64,000 nt of DNA. Origin: Heterobilharzia americana (Eukaryota; Platyhelminthes; Trematoda; Strigeidida; Schistosomatidae). The DNA lies in NCBI GenBank assembly GCA_944470555.2, contig OX104134.1, positions 110,292,701 through 110,356,700 of the forward strand. The letters are read 5' to 3'. Of the stretch, positions 10,480 through 21,494 are shown in pieces. Position 1 is the first letter of the stretch; the number at the start of each line of letters is the position of its first letter. The notes below the pieces were generated by a model that was given only the letters and a program-made list of their open reading frames with translations, was not told where the DNA came from and searched no databases. The position numbers and the translations under genes were made by a program.

Positions 10480-12650
10480 ACTGGACTATATACATGATTA
10501 GACAACCAGCAGAAAAAGTTGTAGCATAAACATCGAAACGTTCAGAAAAATCTTTTTTCACTTCCCAAACACGTTAGAATCAAACTAAAACTAACTCATG
10601 TACTGCAGCTAATTCTTATTATGAGTTGTCATCCGCTTTTTATACCTCATTCAACTTGATTCTAGAGGTCTTAGTTTGCGGACTACAGCAAGTCTAGGCA
10701 TTTAGATAGTTTTGACTCCCATGAAGGGTATTTAAAGCACCCAGCAGTAAAAGGAAATCCTGAACCTAGTCGGCACTTGAGCACTATCCCTTCAGGGGTA
10801 TCGGAAATTGGAAGCCAATATCGTAATATCTCTGCCTATTAGTTATCGATTTAATTTACTGCAATTCACACCAGGACAGGAAACAGTTAAGTAATAAGGG
10901 TGACTCACATAGAAGTGAAAATAACAGTACCAGCAATTGTAAAACAAAACATATTCAGAGACTTGAGCAGAACAAGTGAAATAGAAGAATGTCTATGAGT
11001 GTCAGGTATTGAACGTTTGGATGAAAATAGCATTTAACATGGCCTTGAATTTCTTACAAATTCCACAATAAATTATTAAGATATGGATTTATATCCAATG
11101 TATGCAAGGAAAAAACCTAGAGAATTTTTGTAAGCAATCAACTTGTGTGTCTGTCAGTACAGACATTTGTGCAGAAGATAACATACAATTTCTCCTACTG
11201 AAACATATTTTTGTTATACAATGCATAGTTTACGGTACCTAAATTTTATCAGTAACCTGACTGTCAAGCAACATAAAAGTTTGTTGAACACAAAACCAAA
11301 AAGGATAAAACAATGAAGAGAGTTAAGTACTGGGCGTCAAACGAAAAGACTCTTTATAATATATATGATAGATTCTCTTGGGATAAGCAACGTTTCTGAC
11401 AACAAAGAAGACAACCGCAGACAACAAGAATACATTTCAGTGCTGTTTATCATTTTTTTTCTGATATGTTTTATGAAGATGAATTCACAGAATTCGAAAT
11501 ATGGCAGCTGTATGCGCATGTTTTGTCCCGAAGAAAATACACAAACTATCGATCAGTCTGCCTCGAGCTATATACAACTGAGATCTAGCAGAGCTTTCCT
11601 ACTTTTACCTCAAGCAAATATTTATTGACTATCGTCTAAAGTCTTAAAATCATATGAGCTCAATGCAACAGAAATGAATTTCTAAAGTAGCCATTTAGCA
11701 CAATAGATTTACGAATGTTGATATATCACATTTAACTAGTGGTTTGAAGAAGAAAAATGCCTGAAGCTACTGTCAAATGTTAGTTAAAAATAACTATAAA
11801 TAAATCACATACACAACAGGGAAAAGTATAGTGAAGTATTAGGCTAACTAGACATAATATTTGCCATAGATTAGTTACGTTGTTATTTCTCCTCTTAAGG
11901 AATGAAACAAGCCAGTGCAGAACTTTTTTACACGGTGGAAGATCTACTTAACACGATTAAAATGACAAACTGATCTTCTGTTCCATGTTTGCAACACTTT
12001 TCAGTTGACGTCACGAGTGAGATAAGGTTGAATAGTTTGTTGAAGTGAATTCTCGAAGCAATTTGTAGTATAGGCATTTTCTTTTCTGACTGCTAAGCCT
12101 CAAAAGTAATTTACAAATATCCGCGAAAAAGTAACAAAAGAAAATGCTATCAAGATTAGTCTCTTACAATATAAACCACAGTCTTATTACTACATTAACT
12201 CATATTACCTTGTATTCGTGATCACATAGTGGAATTTGTGTGAAGTATGCGGTAAGTGGTGCTGGTTAGAACAAGTAATAGGTGTCACCTTATTCATTCA
12301 GTAGCACCTGCTGGTCTGCTTGCCTAGCGTGACGCTAAGTTAACTCAGTGCTTGGAAGACTAGAACAAAAGGAACGGATAAGTTTGAACTAACTCAATCC
12401 CGGCAGGTTTCCCAGATGGTACGATGATCTGGCCTTTTGTCACACCTGACAGTTTATGTCTTGCATTTTATTTGCTGTATAGTGAAAATTTTAAGGTGGG
12501 TGAATTTTATTTATGTGGCAATTAACATATTATTGATTGCCCTCTGGAAGGTGAACAATTTCATGTTTTCTAGTCCAAAGTGCTGATCGAATTCTATCGA
12601 TCGTTCTGCAATACGGTCACCAAACTACGAGGCTCACCATCACGATTCCT
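10480..12650. other. Intron sequence, nothing recognised
   Basis: AT-rich. The overlapping ORFs on both strands around 11337-11628 look like chance shadows of each other; no splice-bounded exon or repeat family was identified. Confidence 0.5.
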
Positions 12651-12654
12651 TTTG

Positions 12655-12845
12655 GGGGATGCTACTTGGTTGGAGGTAAACGCAAGGGAGCCTTGAACCT
12701 AGGTTTCGTGCTTCATGACACCCGTCAGCAAGGTATGTTTGTAACCTCGAGGGAACTGATATCCCCTTTATGACTCAAGCCCATATCAACCACTGTCATA
12801 ATCAGAGACGTTATCACTGGGCTGTTCGGCCTGAGCAATCCACCT
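12655..12845 (-). mobile_element. tRNA-derived SINE, left arm of an inverted pair (family 2)
   Basis: On the minus strand from the centre outward: A-box-like GCCCAGTGATAACGTCTC, B-box-like GGGCTTGAGTC, GATATCAGTTCCCTCGAGG, ACCTTG, then a well kept hammerhead-like segment. It lies head to head with the copy at 12850-13025. Confidence 0.7.
12691..12733 (-). ncRNA. Hammerhead ribozyme-like sequence, best-kept family 2 copy
   Basis: A 43-base unit. Stem I is CCTTG (12729-12733) against CAAGG (12691-12695), five perfect pairs. The core is CTGACGG (12722-12728; consensus CUGANGA, so A9 is G). Stem II is GTGT against GCAC, three Watson-Crick pairs plus one G-U. GAAA is at 12704-12707. Stem III is the palindrome ACCTAGGT (12697-12704), followed by T and the cleavage position before CAAGG. 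A palindrome at stem III cannot close on itself stably, but two such RNAs, or two tandem units, could pair, as known for dimeric hammerheads. The A9 change probably lowers or abolishes activity in this copy. Confidence 0.6.
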
Positions 12846-12849
12846 AATT

Positions 12850-13025
12850 CAGTCCTGCAAGAGGTCAGTCGTGGTTTTAATAGCTTAGTGGTAGAGTCTC
12901 CGGCTGCAGTAGCAGGCATTGTGGATTCGAATCCTACAGGGGAAATCACTTCCCTCGAAGTTGTAGGTACACCTTGCTGACAAGTGTCGAGAAGCATGAA
13001 AGTAGGCCAAACAGGACTCCTCTCG
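12850..13025 (+). mobile_element. tRNA-derived SINE, right arm of the inverted pair (family 2)
   Basis: Clear pol III boxes on the plus strand: A-box TAGCTTAGTGGTAGAGTC (about 12880-12897) and B-box GGATTCGAATCC (about 12922-12933). GGGGAAATCACTTCCCTCGAAG, ACACCTTG and a decayed hammerhead (CTGACAAGTGTC, GAAGCATGAAAG; about 12970-13015) follow. This is the best tRNA-like promoter in the window. Confidence 0.75.
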
Positions 13026-13034
13026 ACTGACTGC

Positions 13035-14180
13035 AATCAACTAACAATTAACTCTTTATTATGTTGATCTTTTTAAAATGAATGGTAGGTCGAATATGAA
13101 AGCAAACTAGGAGCTTTGTAAACCCCTCAGTTTTATAAAGCAAACAGTAATGACTTTGCAGAGTTTCGTTTTGAAAAACTCGGAAACAATATGCAAACTG
13201 TTTTGCAGAAACTTCCTTATTCATATTCAAAAGATTTAGACGGGAATCTGCGAATTACAAATTTTCACCATAATAGCAACAGTTCATTTGAAGAAATTTA
13301 GGTTATCACGATTTTAGCGGGGAAAGTAGTTCATCAACAGCGCATCTAGAATTTTTCATTGGAAGCTCATTTGGATTTGCATCTTGAAACTTATTCTTTG
13401 ACACCACTGTTCTTTTTGTCTACACTAATAGCATTCCGACCATCAGCAGCCTGGCATGAACAAATTTTAGTGTTTCTTTGTTTTTGCGCACACTTATCAC
13501 TTCATCCTATCTTGTATGTAGAGCTGGATATACAAAATGCCACCAACAGGTTTTTCATATCGTCAGTCAGATCAAATGGTTAGAATCAGTAAACATATGA
13601 CCAGGCAATAAAATACATGGCAATTTCACCTTCAGTCTCATATTTATTACAGCGTACATTCTGAGGAATAAAACTTTATCTTCCGAAAAATGTATAAGTC
13701 CACAGTTTATAAGTCAATAACTCTTCTCGTTGTTCAGAAACAATAATTTAAACTGTATTCACTTATCCACTCCTATGATGCTTACGAGATAATTAGCATA
13801 TTAATTTTTAACAAGTTAATAGGATTTTGAAGTCAAATACATTTCTAAGGCAGTTACCAGTTTTTCATCGATTTCATCACCAGTGGCAGTTATATGACCT
13901 TATAAATAAAGCTTATCTCATAAATGAAAAATTATAATGACTGATGATAACGGTAAGTTTCACTTAGTCATTCCTTCACTCAGTAGGCATATTCAAGCAT
14001 TTCCTGTCTAGCAATTATCCCATTTGAAAATGTATAACTATGAGATTCAAAATCACATCAGAGAAGAAAACAGCAAGAAAATGTAGCTATTCAAAAATAC
14101 CGAAAGAATTTACATCAGCACAAGCAGAAATCTACGCTAGTAACACAAATAGCATATTGAAGTAAAACTTGGACACTTAC
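13035..14180. other. Intron sequence, nothing recognised
   Basis: AT-rich intron flanking the 14181-14283 exon; no repeat family or exon seen. Confidence 0.5.
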
Positions 14181-14283
14181 AAATTGATGTTATCGGATTA
14201 AGAATATTAGCTGAATCCATGTGCATTTGAATTATTTCGCCTAGTGACGGTTTCATGAGCTCATTTCTTTCGAATTGAATTGG
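14181..14283 (-). CDS. Small internal exon of the FARP-like gene (linker)
   Basis: A 103-base exon that reads PIQFERNELMKPSLGEIIQM, then HMDSANILNPITSI plus one base. The acceptor is a T-rich tract ending AAAG (AG at 14285-14284). The donor is TTT/GTAAGTG (GT at 14180-14179). It begins in phase 0, matching the phase-0 end of exon 16929-17935. It ends with a single T that completes a Ser codon with the CC opening exon 6798-7566. No domain is recognised. The double phase agreement is the main support. Confidence 0.75.
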
Positions 14284-14409
14284 CTTTAAAAGGTCATGAA
14301 AAGAATTTCAGAAAGATTCTTAAGCAGTGCAATTAGTTTTTATAAAATGACTGACAAATACAAGTTCCCATCACTAATATAAATTACATGCATCGTTGAA
14401 ACTATAGTT

Positions 14410-14600
14410 TATTTTATATTAATGATGGATAATGGCTAACAATGAAATCAAGAATATGCGTTTCGTCCATCGGGGACTCGTCAGCTGGACGTACTTGGCG
14501 CCCAGTGTGCGATGTTGTTCCCACTATGTCTCGAACCCAGGACCGATTGCTTCAAACGCCAGTTCATTATCCACTTGGCCATGGAGTCATGACAGGCACT
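14410..14600 (-). mobile_element. Sm-alpha-like SINE with tRNA head and hammerhead
   Basis: On the minus strand: A-box-like TGGCCAAGTGGAT (about 14569-14581), B-box-like GGGTTCGAGAC (about 14527-14537), GTGGGAACAACATCGC, a hammerhead core, then a tail TTAGCCATTATCCATCATT. This order matches the schistosome Sm-alpha repeat as I know it. Confidence 0.8.
14440..14492 (-). ncRNA. Sm-alpha hammerhead ribozyme with intact core motifs
   Basis: The core CTGACGA (14478-14484) is intact. Stem II is GTCC/GGAC with a short loop, followed by GAAAC (14460-14464). The cleavage side is eroded: the usual CGTC/CTGGATTCC reads CATATTCTTGATTTC here, so stem I (GTCCAG against CTTGAT) and the cleavage triplet are weak. 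Sm-alpha hammerheads are known self-cleaving RNAs of schistosome repeats; this copy probably has impaired cleavage. Confidence 0.75.
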
Positions 14601-14924
14601 TCTTATGCGACGGGTATAGTATATATAGTAATACAAATAACAATATTATAATTCATTTTCTTGGGTGTAAAAGCCTTCGTATGACTAGTTCTTTTCAGTA
14701 AAGCGAAAACTTTAGTCGTTCGAGTAAGATCGATTAACTTTATTTAACCATCTTTTCTTCAGCTAAATACATGAATGATAGTTTAAGGAGAATCACCAAG
14801 GATGCTTTGAAATAGGGTTCATTTTCGTTGAATACGCTTAGCTCCAAACGTTCACAGGATCAGATGAATTGATATGCACCCTAGTATTTTCATCATCCTT
14901 CACTGCTTTTGTAGGCATTAACAC

Positions 14925-15015
14925 TGAGCTGTTTGGGTCAGGACCGATCTACTGTAAGACTGCATTAGATATAGTGGTTGGTCACTGGGGCGAAGTCAGG
15001 GGTATTTCGTCTTAT
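14925..15015 (-). mobile_element. SINE head relic (family 2)
   Basis: The stretch with TACTGTAAGACTGCATTAGA and TGGTTGGTCACTGGGGCGAA resembles GTAGGACTGGATTAGATACA and TTGGTCGCTGAAGGG at 21424-21460, the 5' head of the family 2 SINE. The rest of the element is absent. Confidence 0.45.
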
Positions 15016-15019
15016 TTCC

Positions 15020-16190
15020 GAAGATATAATTCGAAATTTCTTGTTCTAATGTTTGTTTTTTGATAAAAACGTTAACTGATTTAGGTGACTATCTATTTCT
15101 GTGTGGACAAATGACCAGGATTATTCGTATAGTGAACAAATATATGAGACAAAACTACTTCACCTGAAGTTAAACGCTGTTTTTGATAATTACATAAGAT
15201 TTCCACACAATTTTTTAGATGCCGCTATTTGACTTCAGAAATTCACTTTAAAGTGTCTGCATCAGTTTCAGTTAAAGTATAGCATACTTGATTGGGATAA
15301 AACACTTTAGGCTTCCTCGTACATCAATTTTTCTCACTTGAAGATTAGCTGTCAATATTTTTATATTAGATGAACTATAACGAAAAAAGGTAATAATTTG
15401 TAGAGACAATGTCACTATCTCCAAATATCTGGTGTCATCAACATCTATACATTCTATTCTCGACTGGAAATATAATGATCGTATAAAGACGTTATCAAAT
15501 TTTACCCCGCAAACTTTGATGAATACTCAACTTGAATGCTTTCCTATCCGCAAAATACACTTTGAAGTTTATACAGTGAAGGATTGAGTAGGATTTCCTA
15601 ATGAACATCAGGATACTGAAAAAGCAAATAGGAATGAAAGAATTTTCTTATACGTATATTGTCGGAAATAGATTTTACTTCTTTCAAGACATATAACTGA
15701 CAGACAGACTTTTCTCAGTCTTTACCCATAAAATTCTTATCGTCCCAAGTTATTGTGAATCCTAAATAAAGGTCAAGGTATACAAATAAAATATAGTTTT
15801 GAAAATGGAATGCAACATATTTGTATCTAAACAGATCTGAGGCACTGGTTATTGGTTAAAGCATTCGAAAATCGACCACTGGGTTGTTTGAATTTAAGTG
15901 CTGAATTTAAATGTTGACTAGATCTTGTCGACAAACAGAAAAAATCAACGTAGAACCTTGAACAGAAATGTAGCGGTTCAGGTTGTCACACTTCACAATA
16001 GTAGGCTTAAAGTAAGTGAACAGAAAAATAGTGTCATCAAAAGAGACAAAGATCTGTAGGGGAAGAAGAATTAAAAAAGCAAGGTTAGTGAGTATGTTCC
16101 AGCCTAATAGGACATAAGAGAAGGAATATATGTGCACTATAGTGACCGATTTTCAGCCATTTCACTAAGGATCTTCAACCATTGATTTAT
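15020..16190. other. Intron sequence, nothing recognised
   Basis: AT-rich; no exon or repeat identified. Confidence 0.5.
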
Positions 16191-16191
16191 A

Positions 16192-16660
16192 TTAACTCGT
16201 ACACCCGAAACTTGTGGTCAATGCATCCCTACACGGTTCACAGCAAGGGTCGGAGATTTTGTAAACTGGTGTCACTTCTTCATCTGACCACCCTGTCTTC
16301 TTGCAACCTAATATGACTTCGGGCAACATTGCACTTTGAGGTAGGTGGTGACCTGGCATGCGAAATACATGTCCAATCCACCTCAGTCGCTGAAGGTTTA
16401 AAGTCTCAATTACCGACTTTCCTTCCTTGTCTAATATCTTTCGCTTAACCTCGACATTGTTCATACGGTGATTCCATCATACACGAGCAATGCAATGAAG
16501 AGACCTACGGTCAAAAATCTGTAGTCTCTTCGTACATTCTACTTTAAACAACAATACCACATAGATGCATAACAGGACAGGATGAACTGCAGTAAAGTAT
16601 GCTCATCCTCTAATAGGTACTCGGACAACTCATCACTGCAAGAGATGACACAAGTCATTA
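16192..16660 (-). mobile_element. Non-LTR retrotransposon C-terminal relic (second family)
   Basis: On the minus strand, frames give VLLFKVECTKRLQIFDRRSL, then NHRMNNVEVKRKILDKEGKS and LQRLRWIGHVFRMPGHHLP, followed by GCKKTGWSDEEVTPVYK. This is the region after the reverse transcriptase palm in a schistosome non-LTR family (consensus-like RLRWLGHVLRMP and GWKKTRGGQ), distinct from the SR2-like copies at 1-5 kb. At least one frame break is present. Confidence 0.75.
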
Positions 16661-16928
16661 GGCTGTGAGTTACTAACTAGGTACATCATGATCGGTTAAA
16701 GATTAATGAAAGCCGTTTAGATCAGATATGTGAACAAATTACTGAATGATGCAACTAACTCAATGCTAATGAAACTGAAGGTATATAGTCTTGATGAGTC
16801 AAAAGGTTACAGGAAATCTGAGTTGAGGCGTCCTACTGATTATCTGTATATGCCTAACCTATTCGTAAAAGTTTATTTAATGTTAGAAATCACAGCATTT
16901 AACAGTTTCATATCTAGTGTTAACTTAC

Positions 16929-17935
16929 TTCAGGTGTCAGCCTTACAGTGTCTTCTTCACGTGTGGTTAGAACTTGAGATGTCCGACGGGGCTTAGGAGG
17001 TGGCTGTGAGAATTCAGAATGGCATAGTGCGTCAGGCTGACTGGCATCATTCTTGGACGAAAATGAAAGAGACCAGCTGGGTTGGCTATCTGAATCAAAA
17101 ATCGATGTGTGAATCAAACTGAATGAGCGAGATGCGTTCTGATCACCTAAATGATGTTCACTTGGTTTAAAACTGCTGAGGTCTGGAAGTCTATCGCTAC
17201 CTTGATCGAATGAAGGAGATGATGAAAACAAGTATCCTCTAATAGTACCATCCTGTAGTAGATCAACTAAATGGGTAGATGTTTTAGTCAGTTGCACATT
17301 TCCAACATTTTCATTCATATCACCTGAATCATTTTGATTCTGAGGATCAGATAAAGATATCTGGTCATCACGAGAGGTGAGAAAGGCATCTAGTTCTAAA
17401 TTAAGGCGAGATAATGAAGCAACAGCGCTTTCACCTGGAGAACCTTCCTCAGATTTCCATGCACGATTTGAAATATCTTCATCTGGCTCTCTATTCTCAT
17501 TATCACCACTCCAGTCGCCAGTCATCCTACGTCTTGATTCATTTTGAAGGTCTAGCTGTGGCTTTTCCGAATCACTTTCTTCCAAATCTTCAATGTTTCT
17601 CGGATGACTACTACGTCCACTACCAGTAGCACTTCCAGACATAGAAGCATAACCACTGGTAGGTAGCGTAGTTGTTGGTATGTGGACATTTGTTGAGGAT
17701 CCATCTGTAATTTGCTGATTGAGACTTATCGCGTTAACACCCATACTTTGTGCTCTTTTTAATGCTGGCAGTTTACTTAGGGTACCAGCAAGGCTCCCAC
17801 TCACATTCCCTGAAGTAAAAACAGCGTCTGTCTGCTGAACTGGAACGTAATGTAAGTGATGCAGAATTCAGTCGACGTTTGGAATAAGTAGGTCCAGTTG
17901 TTCTAATTGAGTTGACCTGTCGAGCAGCTGATGGC
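16929..17935 (-). CDS. Large Ser-rich linker exon of the FARP-like gene, with FERM-adjacent motif
   Basis: The acceptor is GTTCACTTGTAG (AG at 17937-17936). The donor is CCTGAA/GTAAGT (GT at 16928-16927). Its first base completes the Arg codon left open by exon 34821-34969. The joined peptide reads SSGSSYR then PSAARQVNS, which resembles the FERM-adjacent motif (GSSFRYSGRTQKQ in vertebrate FARP). A one-base frameshift lies at the T5 run (plus-strand 17817-17821). After it the frame is open for about 300 codons: SLAGTLSKLPALKRAQSMG, acidic and Ser-rich stretches, RLNLELDAFLTSRDDQ, HLVDLLQDGTIRGYLF and a proline-basic motif QPPPKPRRTS that could bind an SH3 domain. No folded domain is recognised; it is probably a disordered regulatory linker. 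Confidence 0.85.
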
Positions 17936-18184
17936 CTACAAGTGAACATAAAATCCGGAAAATCCCTAAACTTTTTTTATCAGCGAATAGGTAAATGTAA
18001 ATCGTTTAGGCATTTTGAAACATTGAACATCTGGTTTACTGCATACAAATATGTAATATTGTTAAGCTCATTATTATACGACCAAAAGGACGCGATTCAA
18101 TAAGTCGCTTGTAAAGGTAGATAACTTTCGAGGTAGTTTTCATCATACAGTAATACCAATTGGAAATCAATCGTAAATCTGAGA

Positions 18185-18300
18185 GCGTTAAATGGCTGTT
18201 ACGCTTGGGTGTAGGAATCAGCTAAGTACATCTACGACCCAGGACCCCCAGGTCGCATAGTGAACATGTTACCATTCAATCAATGTGACAGAATCTGACG
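18185..18300 (-). mobile_element. Possible tRNA-like SINE relic
   Basis: On the minus strand TTGATTGAATGGTAACATG and GGTCCTGGGTCGTAGATG are spaced like A- and B-boxes. No hammerhead segment is seen. Confidence 0.35.
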
Positions 18301-21220
18301 GTCTAAATTTTGCTTCTTCTGTTACTTCATGATACAACATGACTGTTATTCAGTGATATCAGCGAGTTTTATTCCTTACACCTGGCTCGGTTGACTCTAG
18401 AAGTCACAATCTGTCAAAAAAGCAGTTTTATTTGTTAGCACTAGTAGAAAAAAAAAGTTGTAAAACATGATATACTTCTTTGCTATTAATATTACAGTTA
18501 GATCAAGTAACGCGATACAAGTGGATCATGAATGTCCGCCTCAAAAGTAGTTTTCTCACACAACTGGATTTACTGATGCGAACTAATATTCTGTAATATT
18601 TTCTCAGGTGGAAATTACACCAGAAAACTCAAGTGTCACTATTAACTGAACAAGCAAGTCTGTTCACAAAAATTACAACAATTATACGCTTGCCGGTTTA
18701 ACTTGATTTAGAGGGACTCTGGTGAATGAAAACAAGTGAGTTTAGTAATTCCCATTTTTAGTGTTTGCAATGATAGCGTTGATAAGCTATGGTAATTTTA
18801 ATCTTAGGTTAGTTTGTTCTGTGTTGTGTTTGCAACGAGATCACTTCATGTCAACTTTATTCAGTGAAAAATCAATCAACTTACTCAAATCCTACAAAGT
18901 AGGAAAGAGAATATTAAACATTGATTGGGACTTTAAAAGCAACTTGTATTGTGCGGGATTTAAACCAGTTACAACAAGTTAGAATGGATAGTAAGCACTT
19001 GTTTAGAAAAGCATGAGAAACTTTAAAAAATGAATTTCATTAACCAGTTGACATATATATGTCACTGATGAAAGCATATTTTAAATTTAACTATTGCAGC
19101 TGTTAACGATAAATACTCATCTTTGAGTTTGTAAAAGTTGCTAATCTAAGAACACAAGAAGGATAGCATTTCCCTGTATTCTTGCAATTCCTGTTGAGTA
19201 CGTCCCATATACCTGGGAGAAACATAATGATAACGGAAAATTAGTCACATGAGATTAAGGTTATGAACAGTTGGGAAATATGGTGAGCTTTTCACGCATA
19301 CTGCACAATAGCTCAAACTAAAAGGTGACCTAGTTTATTATTCGTAGGAATCATAAGAGATAACTGACCTTATTTATGTAAAATAGTATTTAATCATGTG
19401 CAGAAATGTTTTACGTCGAAGGACAACTGTTCCATACTCATTCTTCCTACAAGAAATTATGATGTAAAGAAGATACCAACCTTAATGGTTCCACTCGAAG
19501 CACTCACCCAAAAAAGTGTGAAAACTCCGGAATTAGAGGAAGAAAATGGATAAAACACCTTTAGTTCAACAACACATAGGTGGTTTAAAGGAAATATTAA
19601 AAAGTAAACATAAGAGTTCAACTAAATCCATACCTTTCACATAGTTATGGTAAGAAAGTACTTTGAAAGAAAATCAATTAGACATGCTACTTGAATAAAA
19701 TATATTGTCAGGCATAAAACCATTTGATTACATGAGCTCAAAGAACAATAACTGATCAAAAGTGAGACACTGATTTTGTGAGGTATGGTTTAGACGCCTA
19801 ACAAGAAAGCTATGCCATGATTAGTCGATTCATTATTGAATGGGATTTATGATTGTGGGCATAAATGAAAGAATTTTCATACTTAGTAGTCTTCATTTCT
19901 CATTAATGCTGACGACTGGAACACCACTGAAAACTTACCTACAAATTAATTCAAACCACATAATTCTACTACAGGATCGTCCACATATTGAATTACGAAT
20001 ATTATCTACTGGCTTACAATCATTTGAGACAGAATTCGGTTGGAAGTCGATTGCAGAGTTGCTGTAGAATTGAACTTCGAGTGTTTAGCCAATATTTACT
20101 GTGATCGTATGCTCAAACATATACAGTTTCTTGGAAATTTAATTAGTGTCAAGCAGATCCTTTTTTGACCTGAAAATTTCGGATTCCAATGAAAAACCAC
20201 ACTCGAATCAAACAGCTGGTCCTACTTAATTGTGTCGACCCCAGCATACACTGAGAATCATTGACCCACTTGCTTTTACTATAAGTAAATAAATATATGA
20301 CCGTGGCGTTATTCTTCAGTCATTGGTACTTTGATCCTGATTATCTTCCTTATGAAGCCATGACTAGGCTTCTTGATGAAAGTTTGAAGATAATTTATTT
20401 CCAACATGTTAACACTCATAAAAATATAATTTATATTCAACTTCGTTGGAAAAGAAGAATTTCACAGTGAATCACAAACTGAATCAAAACATTAGTAGAA
20501 AAAAGCTTTCGCAACTATACACGAATGACCTGGGTCAAAAAGGAAAAATTTCTATGCCTAGTTTATTCGAGTATGATCTATGTTGTCTCTACAGTTCAAA
20601 GTAATATACACTTAATTTTAATGCTTATTGCATTTTATTGCCCAATAAAAGCCAACAGTCACAACTTATTACAACAATGTTGATTGAAAACGCTATTAAA
20701 ATCACTCTGCTACCTTTTGTTTTACCAGTTTCAATGTCACTAAAGTGAAGTGCATTTTTAAAGGCAGGAATTTTAACAATGGAAATTCCGTTTAACATCG
20801 ATGAAAACGATAATTCATTTTTTATAAGAGTTGACTTCATTCTAATAAAGAAACAAACAACGTCATATTCTTCAATTTGCTTTTTTGGATCCATTATCAA
20901 GACATTGAAAATGTTATTTATTTGATAAGAAGAATCATCGTTCCGAGTGAAAAACAACAGCAGATGTTGCTAATGATGAGTTGTAATAAGTAACGTACAC
21001 AAATTACCAAACAAAATCTCCTTTCAGCAATTAGATAATGGAATCTTTCCGGAATAAAATAACAACCGAAATCTATACAGAGAAGAAGAGAGGGATCGCA
21101 ACAGATGATAAAATGCCTGCTAACTCAACAAATGTACTTGGACGACCTGGAGATACATAGGAAAAACCAAATGAACATCTCTCGGATCACTAAAAGGTCA
21201 GTTTTTTTGAAAACTATGGG
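18301..21220. other. Intron sequence, nothing recognised
   Basis: AT-rich part of the 16.9-kb intron between exons 34821-34969 and 16929-17935. The minus-strand ORF at 20625-20957 has no recognisable domain or splice signals. Confidence 0.45.
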
Positions 21221-21224
21221 CGCA

Positions 21225-21490
21225 AGTCAGTCTTAGTTAGACGAAGGGAATCGACAGGAGTCCCTAGATCTAGGTTTCTTGCTTGTTGTCACTCGTCAGC
21301 AAGGCTTATCTGCAAATTTGACGGAACTCATGTCCCATCTGAGTTGCAAACCTGCTTCACCCAGTACTGCAGTCAGAGAGAAAAACATGATAACTAAAAT
21401 ACTCGGGCTGCAACTGACCCCCCGTAGGACTGGATTAGATACACTGATTGGTCGCTGAAGGGTAACCAACTTCATGGTGTCTAGTTCTAC
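21225..21490 (-). mobile_element. tRNA-derived SINE with hammerhead-like end (family 2)
   Basis: From 21490 downward: head ACCCTTCAGCGACCAATCAG and TCTAATCCAGTCCTACGG, a degraded A-box near 21385, a B-box-like GGTTTGCAACTC near 21350, GACATGAGTTCCGTC, GCCTTG and the hammerhead at 21260-21304. This copy shows the full order head, pol III boxes, ribozyme. Confidence 0.7.
21260..21304 (-). ncRNA. Hammerhead ribozyme-like sequence with intact CTGACGA core (family 2)
   Basis: The core CTGACGA (21293-21299) fits the consensus. CCTTG (21300-21304) forms the 5' side of stem I. GAAA is at 21275-21278, followed by CCTAGATCTAGGG, a perfect 12-base palindrome at the stem III position. Stem II is weak (GTG against CAA) and the 3' strand of stem I reads CTAGG rather than CAAGG. 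Confidence 0.55.
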
Positions 21491-21494
21491 GTTT

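Noticed and set aside
12725..13036. 103-codon minus-strand ORF
   Set aside because: It runs across both arms of the inverted SINE pair; the peptide has no family and its frame follows repeat sequence.
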